Shown piece by piece: positions 34,865 to 60,200 of a stretch of 64,000 bases of DNA (positions are counted from its first letter, which is position 1; each line of letters starts with the position of its first letter). A program made the translations under genes and the position numbers. Location of the stretch: NCBI GenBank assembly GCA_018105865.1, contig CM030837.1:2615475-2679474 (forward strand). Reading direction: 5' to 3'. This DNA comes from Metaphire vulgaris (taxonomy: Eukaryota > Annelida > Clitellata > Crassiclitellata > Megascolecidae). A model generated the notes under the pieces. That model ran no database searches. It was not told where the DNA came from and worked only from the letters and a program-made list of their open reading frames with translations.

Positions 34865-35928
34865 TGAACCAGCCAGAAATTAAATCCTCACTTTTAACAA
34901 TCTAAATCTCATCTATATAACAGTGTTAAACTGAAATTGTGCGCTCTGATTTGTGTTTGTGAGAAGATGGCTATGCTGCAGTTTAGAAAATATTTGGTTA
35001 TCTTAGGAATTCTGTGCACCGCTGCATTGTAAGGTTCATCAATTAAATCGCACGGATTGTGAGAATATCCTTTTAAAATCTGCAACCAACCGCCAGTACA
35101 TCATTCGCGAAAGTACCAAGGTACTGGTACCTGATTTAATTAAATTTTTTGGTCCATCCATATAGTACATACGCACTGAGGGGTTTGGTGGGGGTTTGGT
35201 TTAGGAGATTTTGCATACAGGTGTATGTATGTTGTGCAAACGGGGAAAGGGAGATTGAAAATATGCTTTTTGTGTACGTACCTATATGGATGAGTCCTTT
35301 AGTGTATGTGACTTTATTTGTCAATATTATGTATAGTCTATTTGTGTGTCATTATTATGTCATTTATTTACATTTAATTAACCTCAATTCAAAGTGGATT
35401 GTATTGTCATGAGCTGTCATACATTTGCAGTTTACAAACTGTTTGAGACTGACAAGACAAAAATATTGAGTCATTCAAATTTATGAAGTAATATCATGCC
35501 ATAATGCCTTCTTCTCTTTGCTTTGTAACCTTTCGGAGAGATTTTGAATCCCATAGATATTACCATATGCGATGATGACTGTGAACTGTGGTTGTGAGTT
35601 AGGAAATGCCTCTCAGTTGACAACACAAGTAGAAATGGTTTCATTTACTTTATTTTCTTATGTAATGTTTTTGGATTCTTATTTGAATTAATGATCCATG
35701 AATCCCATGATCCTTGTATTTTAGGCTGGGCACTTCGTTCTATCGGTTCGTTCAGTCGATCGTGTCCACCATTTTCCAATCAGATTCACCCCGGAGAAGA
35801 AATACTTTATTGGAGACTACAACTTTGACACTCTCAACGCAGTCGTTTCATATTACAGTGAAAATCCTTTGTTTGAATCTGAGCAAGGCAGCAGAATTAC
35901 TCTTGGCACATCATTAGATTCCTTTTGA
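21104..35928 (+). CDS. p47phox/Tks-like adaptor with PX, SH3, SH3, divergent SH3 and C-terminal SH2 domains (20 exons)
   Basis: Predicted 669-aa scaffold protein. Exons: 21104-21175, 22401-22481, 22998-23046, 23657-23730, 24640-24725, 25698-25762, 26301-26504, 27101-27205, 28740-28863, 29335-29392, 29763-29830, 30342-30416, 30687-30753, 31450-31581, 32188-32283 (GC donor), 32548-32665, 33592-33750, 34304-34362, 35007-35120, 35725-35928. Every junction keeps phase. PX is about residues 5-125; the usual RR[FY] is ERPY here. SH3-1 (178-235) has AVTDY, SGWWF and GWAPG. SH3-2 (249-305) has EPDEIS, DGWWEV and a G-x-IPATNL end. A p47phox AIR-like stretch, SPPPRR then KLSVDELY, follows (about 323-340). 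YIND and YENV lie at 395-410. A weak third SH3 covers 424-491 (GDIIE ... EGWISKACLEL) and lacks the WW pair. The SH2 (569-662) has YIIREST with R598, FVLSVR, and a Nck-like NPLFESEQG end; its usual first Trp is Leu. The domain order points to a membrane-recruited signalling or NADPH-oxidase organiser role, by inference. A noncoding 5' exon is likely, since an acceptor (ttttag) precedes the ATG by about 10 nt. Confidence 0.82.
21236..21377. repeat. (TTA)n then (GTA)n microsatellite in the PX-SH2 gene intron 1
   Basis: TTA units to about 21293, then about 26 GTA units. Confidence 0.9.
21737..21893. repeat. (AC)n and (TA)n microsatellites
   Basis: AC run 21737-21774 and TA run 21861-21893. The open frames across them (Thr-His, Tyr-Ile) are low-complexity. 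Confidence 0.9.
22719..22958. mobile_element. hAT-like MITE
   Basis: Ends CATTGGCATAGCCA and TGGCTACGCCGCTG. Flanks ATAAATAC and TTAAATAT match at 6 of 8 positions. It ends 39 bp before exon 3 of the PX-SH2 gene. Confidence 0.6.
24005..24084 (-). mobile_element. TTAA-flanked hairpin element, copy 3
   Basis: Minus orientation of the family (GTAACTCAATGTAAAAT core), bounded by TTAA on both sides. Confidence 0.75.
24270..24529 (-). mobile_element. tRNA-derived SINE with a 12-bp target duplication
   Basis: The minus strand starts with a tRNA-like head (GCATTGGTTAGCGCACTGG, later B box GGTTCAACTCC), followed by a roughly 190-bp body. Perfect ATATGAATCAAG copies at 24258-24269 and 24530-24541 flank it. 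It lies in PX-SH2 gene intron 4. Confidence 0.8.
25928..26006. repeat. (GAT)n/(GAC)n microsatellite
   Basis: Trinucleotide run in PX-SH2 gene intron 6; frames read as Met or Ile runs. Confidence 0.9.
27208..27253 (+). repeat. SINE 3' tail with (TTACA)n just inside a splice donor
   Basis: GGCACTATACAAATGC then ATTACATTACATTACATG, beginning a few bases after the exon 8 donor at 27206. A similar tail is at 42330-42358. Confidence 0.45.
27955..28715. mobile_element. Element with subterminal inverted TTAATCACGTGACA-type repeats and a nested SINE-like insert
   Basis: The left side has repeated ATCATGTGACAGTTAATCAC words (27963-28075); the right side has the inverse (GTGTGATTA, GTCACGCGATTAAATG, 28675-28712). 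Between them, 28368-28620 is SINE-like text (CTATAGCACCATTTC, ATGGAGGAAATG). The right edge is about 25 bp from exon 9. Confidence 0.45.
29497..29534. repeat. (TA)n microsatellite
   Basis: TA run in PX-SH2 gene intron 10. Confidence 0.9.
29980..30068 (+). repeat. TTAC-tailed SINE-like repeat
   Basis: AGAATAAGAAGCAGCTACTA, then AAAGCGCTATATAAAAAT, then TTTTACTTACTTAC. Same layout as 58540-58640. Confidence 0.55.
31030..31368 (+). mobile_element. 5'-truncated RTE/Jockey-type LINE 3' end with an 11-bp target duplication
   Basis: Codes the common end of metazoan endonuclease-reverse transcriptases: RNWIGHVLRGETLLR, VIEGRISERKAKGRPRR, YAEIKEEARRREEWKQW, then a stop and a GATGATGATG tail. TGTACGAATTG lies on both sides (31019-31029 and 31369-31379). 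It sits in the intron between exons 13 and 14 of the PX-SH2 gene. Confidence 0.8.
32890..33149. mobile_element. CAGTGGCGTG-ended MITE
   Basis: Ends CAGTAGCGTGCTAAGG and CTTGGCACGCCACTG are inverted repeats about 260 bp apart. The flanks do not show a clear 8-bp duplication. Confidence 0.5.
33294..33355. repeat. (AAT)n microsatellite
   Basis: About 20 AAT units. Confidence 0.95.
33784..33863 (+). mobile_element. TTAA-flanked hairpin element, copy 4
   Basis: Full-length 80-bp copy with TTAA on both sides, in the intron after PX-SH2 exon 17. Confidence 0.75.
34508..34862 (+). repeat. TTAC tail, truncated hairpin element (copy 5), (AAT)n and (TA)n
   Basis: TTAC units at 34512-34526. The TTAA hairpin element starts at 34535 but loses its right arm near 34605 into an (AAT)n run (34610-34690). 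(TA)n runs follow at 34736-34862. All lie in PX-SH2 gene intron 18, upstream of SH2 exon 19. Confidence 0.7.
35150..35300. mobile_element. Inverted-repeat element, CATCCATATAGTAC family, copy 1
   Basis: Left end GGTCCATCCATATAGTACAT, right end TACCTATATGGATGAGTCC. It starts 30 bp after the exon 19 donor. A second copy is at 60499-60630. Confidence 0.65.
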
Positions 35929-36217
35929 TGAGACTTTATTTTGTTTCATGTGCAGACGACTCTTGTGAAACAAAAGATGACATATTTCTTGTCAAATTTG
36001 TGATTTCTTATAAGTGAATCGTTCATCACAGTAATAAGTTTGACTTTCAGTTTTAATCTCCATAATCTAAATGTGAGCTTCATAGCACCATTATTAGGAT
36101 GTCATAGGCATTAACCAACAGTACTACAAAATACAAGACTAAGATCAATCCGAAAATGTTTTCTCATTCCGCCCACCCATCAATTCAAAATCCCCCCAGG
36201 AACCGTATGGGGCTGCC

Positions 36218-36624
36218 AGGGGCTGTCCATTAATTACGTCAACAATTTAGGGGGAGGAGGTTTGAAAAGTTTGGCAGTTGTTGACAGAGGGAGGAGGGTC
36301 AAGAGAAGTTGACGTCAACAATTTCGCTTTTTACAAATAATCAAAAAATAGGAAATTTCATGGAATACTACTTATTACAATGGAAAAAAGCATGGCAAAA
36401 AAGGTCATCACCACTACATTTTGACACTCGATGATCAAAACAGAGGGAAAATGGTAATCACCGCAAAAAATAATAACCTTGTTATTGGGACCTGTCACTG
36501 ATCTTGGGGGAGGGGTCAAAAGTTTTTGACGTAATTATAGGGGGTAACTGAAAGTTGACGGTTGTTGACAAGAGGGAGGGGGTCAAAAATTGCCCAAAAA
36601 TTGACATAATTAATGGACAACCTC
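36218..36624. mobile_element. Inverted-repeat element, TCCATTAATTACGTCAA family, both ends
   Basis: Left end AGGGGCTGTCCATTAATTAC, right end ACATAATTAATGGACAACC. The interior carries TTGACAG..GTTGAC words in both orientations. Confidence 0.7.
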
Positions 36625-36714
36625 CAGCCTGCCCTGCGCAGGGTTACCAGGTACCTCTGTTCAAGGGAGGACACCACAGGCCATAAGTCCACTGCTGGAA
36701 CAAAGACCCAAGGG

Positions 36715-36977
36715 CAGAGCCATATTAAGGCGGGGGCTGAGGGGGCTGCAGCCCCCCGGCCCATCATGAAAATAGGCCCACCGATTTTTGAGATAACCTT
36801 TTTTTGCTTGTCAGTTGTCAGAAAGGATTTGGAAGGGAGATAACCTTTTTTGCTTGTCAGAATGATTATTTTGGGAGGAAATAACCTTTTTTGCTTTGCT
36901 TGTCAGAGATTTTTCAGTATAGGCGACGGCCTTTTTTTTCTCAGTCCCCGGCCCACTCGGACCTTAATACGGCCCTG
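36715..36977. mobile_element. hAT-like MITE with a perfect 8-bp target duplication
   Basis: Ends CAGAGCCATATTAAGG and CCTTAATACGGCCCTG (inverted, two mismatches). CCCAAGGG lies at 36707-36714 and 36978-36985. Confidence 0.8.
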
Positions 36978-37422
36978 CCCAAGGGCAAAAGAATAACTAC
37001 TGAATAATTACCATGCGACTTAAACATGCTCTAGGCACACATTTTAGGTTACAGTGGAGTAGAGATTAAACTAAAAATGCGCTACATAATGAATTGCGCT
37101 CATCTTGCGCTGTATTTGGAGTATACACCGAAATAAAATAATAACAGACCAGAACTAATAAAGCTGTTAACTGAAGCGGTTTTCATTTTGAGTTTAATAG
37201 AATTTCAGAGCGTATTTTTGGATAAATCGTCGTAAAATCGAAAGGCGTCTTCGGTCGATCGTGAGTTAAAACGGATTAGCGGATTCCTTGAAGTATATTT
37301 TAGCATAGAATTAACGGCGGCAAGAATCACCCCCTCTCTGACCCCCGTCTTTGCCTTCTATCCCATGGGATTTTTCTTATAAGTAAAACCTGGAAGAAAT
37401 GATCTGAGGATCTGAGGTGTCG

Positions 37423-51219
<13,797 letters not shown>

Positions 51220-51678
51220 TGTGCAACATAGTGTAATGTGTAGTGTAAAATGCCAACAACAAGACAATAATATCATCGGTCTGGGGGTGATTTTTTTAAA
51301 CTTACAAATCTGGACTTCTCCTCCCCTAATCAAGTGTGATCTGAATTTCTCTTATGCTCTATTACTCCTGGTCTAATACTTTACCTTGTCTTTCAGCATC
51401 ATGACTAAATTTTGTGTTTATATGCGTATGTAAATAGGCGCATACATTATCGTATTGGCTTGAGTTGTACACATTTCTACACATACCCGTGTATTGGACT
51501 GTTCTTTGCTGTAGAATATTGCTTCATAATATTTTAGCATTGTACTGTACGCTATTATTGTCTTATAATCATATTCTTTTGTTTACATGACGTTTTAGGC
51601 ATGTCAACTTTTTCAAGTTTTTTGCAAAATTGCTTCAGTGATGTCATTTAACGATGTTCTATTCTCTTCCCTCTAACT

Positions 51679-51866
51679 CAGGGGTGGCCAACCTTTTTTT
51701 GCAAGGGGGCCATTATAAATCTTGATCAGCATGTGGAAGGCTGCATGTTTTGTTGCCCACTGTGCATTGTTAGTGTTTTCAGCAGTAGTGACAATCGCTG
51801 CAGTCACATAACGGTAGCAACTGGTAACATGCATGTGGCCAGCGGGCCACCAGTTGGCCACCCCCA
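51679..51866. mobile_element. hAT-like MITE
   Basis: Left end CAGGGGTGGCCAACC, right end AGTTGGCCACCCCCA. Flanks CTCTAACT (51671-51678) and CTCTAACC (51867-51874) match at 7 of 8 positions. Confidence 0.8.
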
Positions 51867-52293
51867 CTCTAACCTCTTATATTGCTGTTGTTGCAGTCAA
51901 CCATCATCCAGCTCGGTGTCATCGTGTGTCATTAATGCGTCAATATGTGACTTCGATGTCTGTTAAAACTGTGAATATTACATACAGTATTTTACCTTTC
52001 TTTGTTATTTTTGACAAAAATTTAAAAATTGTAAATTATCAATTTAAATTTGCTGGGAAAATCAAATGGACAGCAGTGAACACAATCAGTTTATCACTGA
52101 AGAAATTGACTTTGTGCGTTGTCAGAAACTTGTTTATTATTTATTTGGAGTGAAGTTTATACGAGTTTCCTATGGAACATTTACAACTTAGTACAGGATA
52201 ACTCTCCTGTTCAAATCTCATATAGATTTTATCATAGCTCTCTCTGGTTTTTGTTTGTGTCCTTTTTAGATTTTTGCAGCCAATGATTGATGT

Positions 52294-52872
52294 AATAAAG
52301 GATGCATAAATTGTAGATCGATGTATTTCTTAATTTTCGACAGGCCTTAATGACTTTCTGTATAACGAAGAGAGGTATTGACATTATGCGGTGAATATGA
52401 GCTTCGTGTAAAATTGCTTCTGTAGAATTATTACCTTACCAGGATGTTGGAAATTTTTCATAATTATGGCACTTATTGATACAGATACGTGGCACAGCTT
52501 TGCATTGTAATTTGTTATCTGTAGACTTTGTTACAATAGACTAGGTTTTAGTGGACAAGGTTCATGACTCCTCCATCATGGCATGAATGCAATACTCTCT
52601 GGATTAACAGAAGAGTTCAACCCCCATTTCGCTCTCCCCGAGTTACACCATATTGGGATTCAGTTGTAACTCATCGAGATGAATTTTAGTTAAAATTCTG
52701 AGTTGATGTGTTTGATTGACGCGATTGATGTTTTTCGTTCAAGAGATCCTTAGCTGAAAAAGAATGAAGTTAAAGTTATTGTGTCATGCGATGATGTATG
52801 ACACTCCTTATTTCAATATTTTAAACCCACTGGGAATTTTTAAAATGTTCTTTGAAACGGACGGTAAATAAA
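52294..52872 (+). terminator. Candidate PLEKHM2 polyadenylation signals
   Basis: AATAAA occurs at 52294-52299 and 52867-52872, about 1.1 and 1.65 kb after the PLEKHM2 stop. Either could end a long 3' UTR. That UTR would include the hAT-like element at 51679-51866. Confidence 0.3.
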
Positions 52873-53262
52873 TGTATCATGGCCAAACTGAGTATAATGA
52901 GAATTTGAATTTTAACAATTTTATTTAGCGTGCACAGTTTCTGTTAGAACTTCTGTAGTACGTGATTTACCGGTAATGGCGTCTTGGTTTGCTTTGAGTA
53001 AAATTGTAAGACGCAGTGCTAAAGAGGAATTCTAGCACTAATGTATGTGAAGTTCATGTCGTCTCTTGTCATGTCTGTAGTTAGTATTTCCAGTTAATTT
53101 TCAGATTTCTTTCATGTTACTGTACTTATCCACTGCCTTGCTGTCTTTGATTTAAAACAAAGTGCACCAGTTAGCTAACTTAGCTTAGCATTCGTTAATT
53201 TCAACAATATTGCTCATGGGTTGGGTATATGTGTGTAAGAAGTTTTTTTACAATAAGCCAGC

Positions 53263-53485
53263 AAGTGGCGGTTCTAGGGTGGAGCTGGGGGGCTTTAGGC
53301 CCGAGATTTCAACTCTGCCCCAGATAGTAGTAGTAGACAACCTTTTAGTTTTTTTGCTCATCGGTTATTTTCAGTTGTTTAACGGAGGTGCAATATGGTG
53401 GATGACCTTTGTTTTGCTTGTCAAACTCTTTGAGTTATTGGCTAGGAGCATAGACCCCCATTTTTTCCTGCTAGAACCGCCACTG
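53263..53485. mobile_element. hAT-like MITE
   Basis: Ends AAGTGGCGGTTCTAG and CTAGAACCGCCACTG. Flanks AAGCCAGC and ATGCCAGC match at 7 of 8 positions. Confidence 0.75.
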
Positions 53486-54201
53486 ATGCCAGCCAGACCC
53501 ATCGAGCAGCAACAGAACCTGGGAACATGCCTTAAATGGGCATTACTTATTTACTTTACTGTAGAATCTGACATGAAGACAGCTATGGAGGCTCCTTCAT
53601 GTTCATACAAGCTGGGGAAATGTTACTTCCTCTCCACTGCCCTATCAACAGCATATATGCCAAATGTATATAATATACAAGTAGCCAACTTCTGATAAGT
53701 TATTACAGAAAATCATTGTCAACAGGCAACCACCAAAAAATACACAGTTTCTTGTGTCTGTCTAACAGGTATTTGTCAAAATTCACATTCAATGAATAAT
53801 TCACGTCTAGCTGCGTCTTTATCGACGCTGAAAAGTATAAATAAACAGTATAGGATTGATTGTCAGTGAACTGTGCAAGTGAAACAAGATCTGTCAAAGA
53901 TCTGAAAGCTGAAAACCAAAAATGTCACGAAGATCTCGCACCATTCAAAGTCTTCGAGAATCCAACACAATCGACGTTCTACAAACTAAATTCTTTAAAA
54001 AATTACTAGAATGTATTTCTGTATAGTTTCTCGTTAGAATTAGAATTTACTTACTTGCTAGCGTGGCCTGTCGACTTCCGTTCACCGTGGGTCCGTGGTT
54101 GCTTTTAGTGTTTACGTAGTTGATCTGGTCTTTTACTTAAACGACGAAACGAAAAGAAAACAATTAATAAATATTTGAGTACATTTTAAGCGATTAATTA
54201 A

Positions 54202-57200
54202 ATGGAGTATATCTCAGCGGCTCCTGCACAGGAGAGACTGATGTAATCGGCTGTTATTTATTTATTTTATTAAATATAATCTCAACACGTGCTCAGTTCA
54301 TACAGACTGCGTTTCACATTATTGGGTAACTTGTATAGCGCCATTGTTCGCCTACAACTTCTAGGATTTGAGATTTAAAGTAATAGGCCAATAGTTGTCT
54401 AAATAAAATGCTACTTGATTTTGATCGCAGGCATTTTGCCGCGAGGATTGTATACAATATTAATAATAGTAAAAACTAGGCTTAGGCAGGGCTTTTTTTC
54501 TAGGAAAAAAGGTTTGGGAACTCATCCTTTTTTACTCTTCAACAAAAACGGGCGTGGGAACGCCGTACCTGTACGTTCCCAAACACATTATTACGTATCC
54601 ATAATTATATATACAATCTGGCAAAAAAGGTGTGGGAACGCCGTTCCCATGCGTTCCCACTGAAAAAAAGTCCTGGGCTTAGAAAGATTTTATATCTGGT
54701 TAAAAATAAAGTGACATAAAGGTTAGTACAATACTTGATTGTCCAAATATGGCAAACAACAAGATTGTCAGAAGAGCTATTTGATTATGAAAGTGATCAT
54801 TGTGAAGTTTATGCTGAAATTATCTTTAAGCCAAATTTGTGTTGTTGTTGTTAATCAGGACATGTTGTGTTTGTGGTGCTATGGTAAACCCAAATCCCAC
54901 CAATATGTGTGTTGCTTGTCTTCGTAAAGAAGTTGACATAAGTGAAGGAATTTCAAAACGGGAAGAACTTCACTTCTGCGGAAAATGTGGAAGGTAATAA
55001 GGCACCGCATGAAAGCTTGTTATAATATCAAGTATAAATTAACCAGTGGTTTTATGTCTTTTTATTTTGTTAATGGTCCCAGTCATGATGACCCTTTTGA
55101 TCAAATGACTCTGACTGACTCACCCCCATCTCCCACCTTTTGACTATAGATATTTCAAATTTAGACTAGGCCCCTAAAAAAGTACCTGCTGCAGTGCTCT
55201 TTTTGAAAGAGCTATATAAATTCAAGAGATTTTACATGCTTGCATATTCTGCTCAGTTTGGATGCATATAGTTTGTAATAAAACTGAAATTATTTTAGTT
55301 GTCATTCAAAAAGCTGTCAATATTGATTTATTTAAGATTTCAGCATAGAGAGAACAGATGTTTATATTGAAATTTCTTGGAAACACAAAGGATTATCAGT
55401 ATTTTATTTTTTATTACATTAATGTTTTCTAAAGAACGTTTCAGATTTAACAAAAGGTTTCTTAGCCTTAATAGAATGATAAAAAGCTGTTGTACTTTTT
55501 GAGCATTGTTCAACAAAATTAACAGGAATAATGGCAGCAATTTTTAAATTTTAACTATGGTTCTTCTAATAGTGTCAGTGTGCCTGATATTTCTGATGGT
55601 TAATCAGATAATTTAAATGGTTCACTTCATAAAAGCAATGGCTTTTCTGATCTTGACAGTGATTAGCCTGATAGTAATTATGATCCATCTGATAAATTCC
55701 TGAAATGGTTTTCCAGCTGGCATTGTAATAATTAATAAAGCTTGAAAAGAAATAAAGAAATTTATTCAATTTTTAAAAAAATAATTGTTGTCTGATTTTG
55801 ATTTTGAAACTATAATCTTTTCTGAATGAAGGTATTTGAATCCTCCAAAATCATGGGTTCATGCCGACCTTGGATCAAGAGAACTGCTTGAACTCTGTTT
55901 AAGAAAAATCAAGGGTCTTGACAAGGCAAGTCTTTGCAAGGATTTTATTCCTGTGTTAGTTTAACTTGAACTTCTTTACTTGTATTCTTTGGTCATCTCT
56001 GTTTAACTGAGATATTAAACATTATGGATTTTTGCATGTTGGAACAGGTTTCAGTTATGTTGATGCCTACATAAAAGTAACTTGTTCAATTTACCATTAT
56101 TCTGATTGCTTTTTAAAATCATTTTTACCAAGAACAACATCAAGTATTGTTGTGCTGTCATTTTTGTGTAATGCTTAAATATGCAACAGGCACTGAAATC
56201 GTAGGTGTTTACTAATTAGTCCAAATTAAGTGTGAATTACATTTTACAGGTACGATATGTTGATGCTGATTTCATTTGGACTGAACCCCATTCAAAACGC
56301 ATCAAGGTGAAAGTCGATGTCCAGAAAGAAGTAATTACAAACTTGTTTGAATATGTTACTTCGGATTGGATTTTATCGGATAATTTTCGTTATATTCCTG
56401 ACCTCCTTCATCTTCGTCATTTTGATCGAATTCACCGATGCATGTTGGTTTTTAGAAATTTTGTTCAGATTTTTATAGCACTTTATAAGTAAATATATTT
56501 TCTTTCTCAATTTTTTTTTGGAGGTTCACACAGGAGTTTCTATACAGCAGACGGTTACTGTTGAGTTGGTTGTCCATAACCACATCTGCGAGGACTGCCA
56601 GCGAGTGGAGGCCAAAGATTACTGGAAGGCGAGAGTTCAGATACGTCAGAGAGTAAGCTCATCATACATTGTTTGCCTTTAACCCCTTTACTGGGGATCC
56701 CGGATATATCCGTCCATTTTACAGTGAGTTACAGTTAAATGCATGGTTAAGGGGTTAAGCTAACTGTCATTGCATTAATAATTATTCATGTTTAGAGCAC
56801 TTTTAATCTTATGTTTGGGGATTGTTTAGTTTTGAATGAAGCTTAGAAGAAGCCAAATATCGTTTTTTCTTCAACTTTGATCATCATCATCATCATCATT
56901 GTGCTCTTTGCCAACTCCTTAGTGGCAATATTTAGACACAAAACATTTCCAAGAAGTCCTTCTGTTTTCTGTTAATCTTTCTTCCTTCTGTGATTGAAAT
57001 CTCTTTCAAGTCCATCTTTTTGATGTTGTCCTCTGTCCACTTTTTTCCTCGGTCTTCCTCTACCTCTCTCTACCTCTTCTTCCACTTCCATTTGAGCGTA
57101 GACTGTCTTGTTTGTCAGCCTCCTTTCATCCAATCTATTGACTTGTCATTTTATCATTTTAATATTTCTATTGTAGTTCATCATTTGTGGTATTTTACTG

Positions 57201-60200
57201 GTGGTTTAATGGTGGGCATCTTGGTTTTATTATTTCCAAAATTGTATTCCAGTGTGAGCATAAGAAGACTCTGTTCTACCTGGAGCAGCTGATACTAAAG
57301 CACAGGGCTCACGTGGAAACAAGAACTACAAATATTAAACAAGTACATGGTGAGATCCCCATCACAAATGATTAATTAGTTGTGGCAATTAACACGCATG
57401 CACACACACACATGCACATATGACCTTAATAGGTCGGACTATTAGAGGTTTGAAAGAAATGTTGATGTATAAATAAATAAGAAAGTAAAGATATTTTTAC
57501 CAAATAATGGTCAATCCCATACAGTGTCTCATTTGTATATTTTCAAAGTTGACCCAAAGAGCAGGGTTTCCTCTGGAACACAGTCATTTATCTTAGAAGA
57601 TTGTTGGTTGATATTTTGATTGCAGGGTAGAATTTTCTGATTTTTTATATGTCAACTATGTTATTCGTGGTAAAATAAATATATCAATTTTTGTGTTAAT
57701 TTATTCACCAGAGGGCCTGGATTTCTATTACCAGCATGGAAGAGATGCTGTGAAGATGGTGAGCTTTCTGAAAGCTGTTGTTCCTTGCAGGTTTGTTTGT
57801 AATTCATTGAATTACTCTTTATTTGCATTTAACTGTTTTTCTTTAGCAATGGAAGCTAGGACTATAAAGTATTAGAATGACTTTTTGTATGTGTTCCAAA
57901 TCCACTTCAGCTTTTGATTATTGGCCCATGTCTTGCCATTTTGCTTATAAATAGTTATAAAAACGATGTTTTACTGAAGCATAGGGTTTTAGAGACTATG
58001 GTGGTTATATAGTTTGGGCAGATGGCTTGAACAGGCTGTTTTTGATGACCTTTCAAGAAATGTTAGGAACAAATTTCTAAATTTAACACACAGTAAGATT
58101 GCATTTTCTTTGTAGAATATGTATTTGCAGTTGTTCTTATTCTCTTGATGAATTTAGTCCAACAGATGTTCATATATTATGTCTCGAGACTATTCTGGTA
58201 GATATGTATAGCTGTGATTGATTGAACAGTGAACTATTTTCTGGAGGAATTTTATGAGTGGTTCATAGTATAGGTGTAGGTACCCTGTGTTATGATGTAA
58301 AAATGGCTGTGTGTTGATATTGTTAACCCCTTAACTGGGCAACTATTTGTAACTCAATGTAAAATGGATGAGCGTTACTTGGGGGCACCCAGTTAAGGGG
58401 TTAATGGCATTGTGATGCAGTTTTGCACACGTTAAAAAAACGGCAAGTTTCAGGCATCGTGCAGAATATTTCCTTGTTATAGGACTTGCCTGTTCAATGT
58501 GAATTTTCCCCCCTGAAATGAGCTACAGTAATGACGACTTGAGCGCCTAAGAATAAATAAGCAGCTACTGTTGTGCTGCTTTCCAAGGCGCTATAGAAAT
58601 CCACAAGATTTTACTTTACTTACTTACTTACTTTACTTGAGTTTTCATGTTTTCCAGTGGCTTTGATTACGCAAAGGAGCTGATATCAACCGACATCCAC
58701 AATAACACCGCCAACTACAGGGAGTCGTACAGCGTTGAGATCGTTCCGCTCTGCAGAGACAACATCGTCTGTCTTCCATTGGCTCTTTCCCAGAAACTTG
58801 GCGGGATTTCTCAGCTGTGCATTGTTCATCGCACCACGCAGGTCATCCAACTGATTGATCCGTCCACAAAACGAAGTAAAACTGGGTTTTGTAAAGAAAG
58901 CCGTTTGAAGTTAAATAGAGTTAATTTGATTTTAAATTTAAAGCAGTTTTTGAGCAGTGAAACTTTAAGATCTTGCTCTTCATTGAATTCTCTTGTTTGT
59001 AATTTCTTGGTACAGTAAAACTTTGTTATAACATACTTAGCAGGTCTGTAAAATTTAGTACATCATATCCAAGGTATGTTATATCCAATACCATCCAATA
59101 CGGTAGCACATCACACGGGACCGTACATGACGGAACTGTACTTTACTGTATTTTATTTACCCTACTTTACTGTACGGTACAGTACTTTATAACCAAGTAT
59201 ACGTTATAACCGAGTCCATTATATCAAATTTTCTACTGTATTTGCGATAATTATCGGTATTGGCTAGATTTATTTCGATCACTTCACGGATACGTGCGGT
59301 CAGACAGTTTTGTCTTGTTGTTATAGTTTCTGAACTACGGGGCGAGGTGTTTGCTGCAAATCCCTTCAAGGCGCTCTGTGCCTCGAAAGAGTTCGTCGAG
59401 TACATCGTCATGGATTCGGAAATTATCGGCGCCGATGATGCAGTCAAGATGAAAAAGAGTAAGAAGGCGCCGAGCGCCGCAAGACATCAGGGTGTTGAAT
59501 CCAACAAAGTTAGTCATTTTCAGCCATTGAATGAAAACAGTGTAATTGTTGTGCAATGTATGTACACTGTAAAATACAGTGAGTTGTGCAATGAGTAATG
59601 CATTGTGCTAGACGTCAAGTGAATGGAAACAAATGTCTATTAAGTTTAATTAAAAGGAAAATGCTAGAACTAAGGTCTGTTAATTTTATACAAAATCGTT
59701 ATTATTACATAATTGTGTGAAAATACATATTGTGTGAAAATAACTATTAATTATGGAAAGCAGTTTTGTGATATAACAATGCAAGAAGCTTGCATCTATG
59801 ATCAAGTAACAATTTCCAATATACTGTCCAAATATTTCTAATTTTGAGCTCAAAAACTGTTTCAGTTTTCATTAATCTTAATGTAATTTGTGTTTTGAAG
59901 CGTAAAATTTTCTCTTAAGGGATTGGTCACTATTAATAGATTTAAGGACTGAAGCTGCTGAATTTCGATGATAAGTAAGTAAGATGATGTTCTCTTTCTG
60001 ATGAAATATGTATTTAATTTGGTATGCTATGTTGCTGTCTGTTGCTGAAGCACGCTTTGGCAGACGTTTGGGTTGTGAAATCAAATGAACTTGGTATCAG
60101 CGATCAGCAGTATCACTGCCGTACACACTTGGGCCATCTCTTGAAGCCCGGAGATAGTGTGCTCGGGTGAGAAACCGGTCCAAAATTCTTGATTTCATTC

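Larger units (their letters stand above)
35929..37400. other. Intergenic between the PX-SH2 gene and PLEKHM2
   Basis: Contains two nonautonomous elements (36218-36624 and 36715-36977). No AATAAA lies close to the PX-SH2 stop; the first clear one is at 37132. The PLEKHM2 promoter must lie in the last few hundred bases. Confidence 0.5.
51220..54190. other. Intergenic/3' UTR between PLEKHM2 and NMD3
   Basis: Apart from two hAT-like elements (51679-51866 and 53263-53485) I see no gene. The last 150 bp before NMD3 should hold its promoter; GACTTCCG near 54074 is an ETS-like site. Confidence 0.5.

Noticed and set aside
54739..54927. 62-codon frame as the NMD3 start
   Set aside because: It is in a different frame from exon 2. 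The MEYIS exon at 54202 joins exon 2 in phase and matches the family N-terminus.
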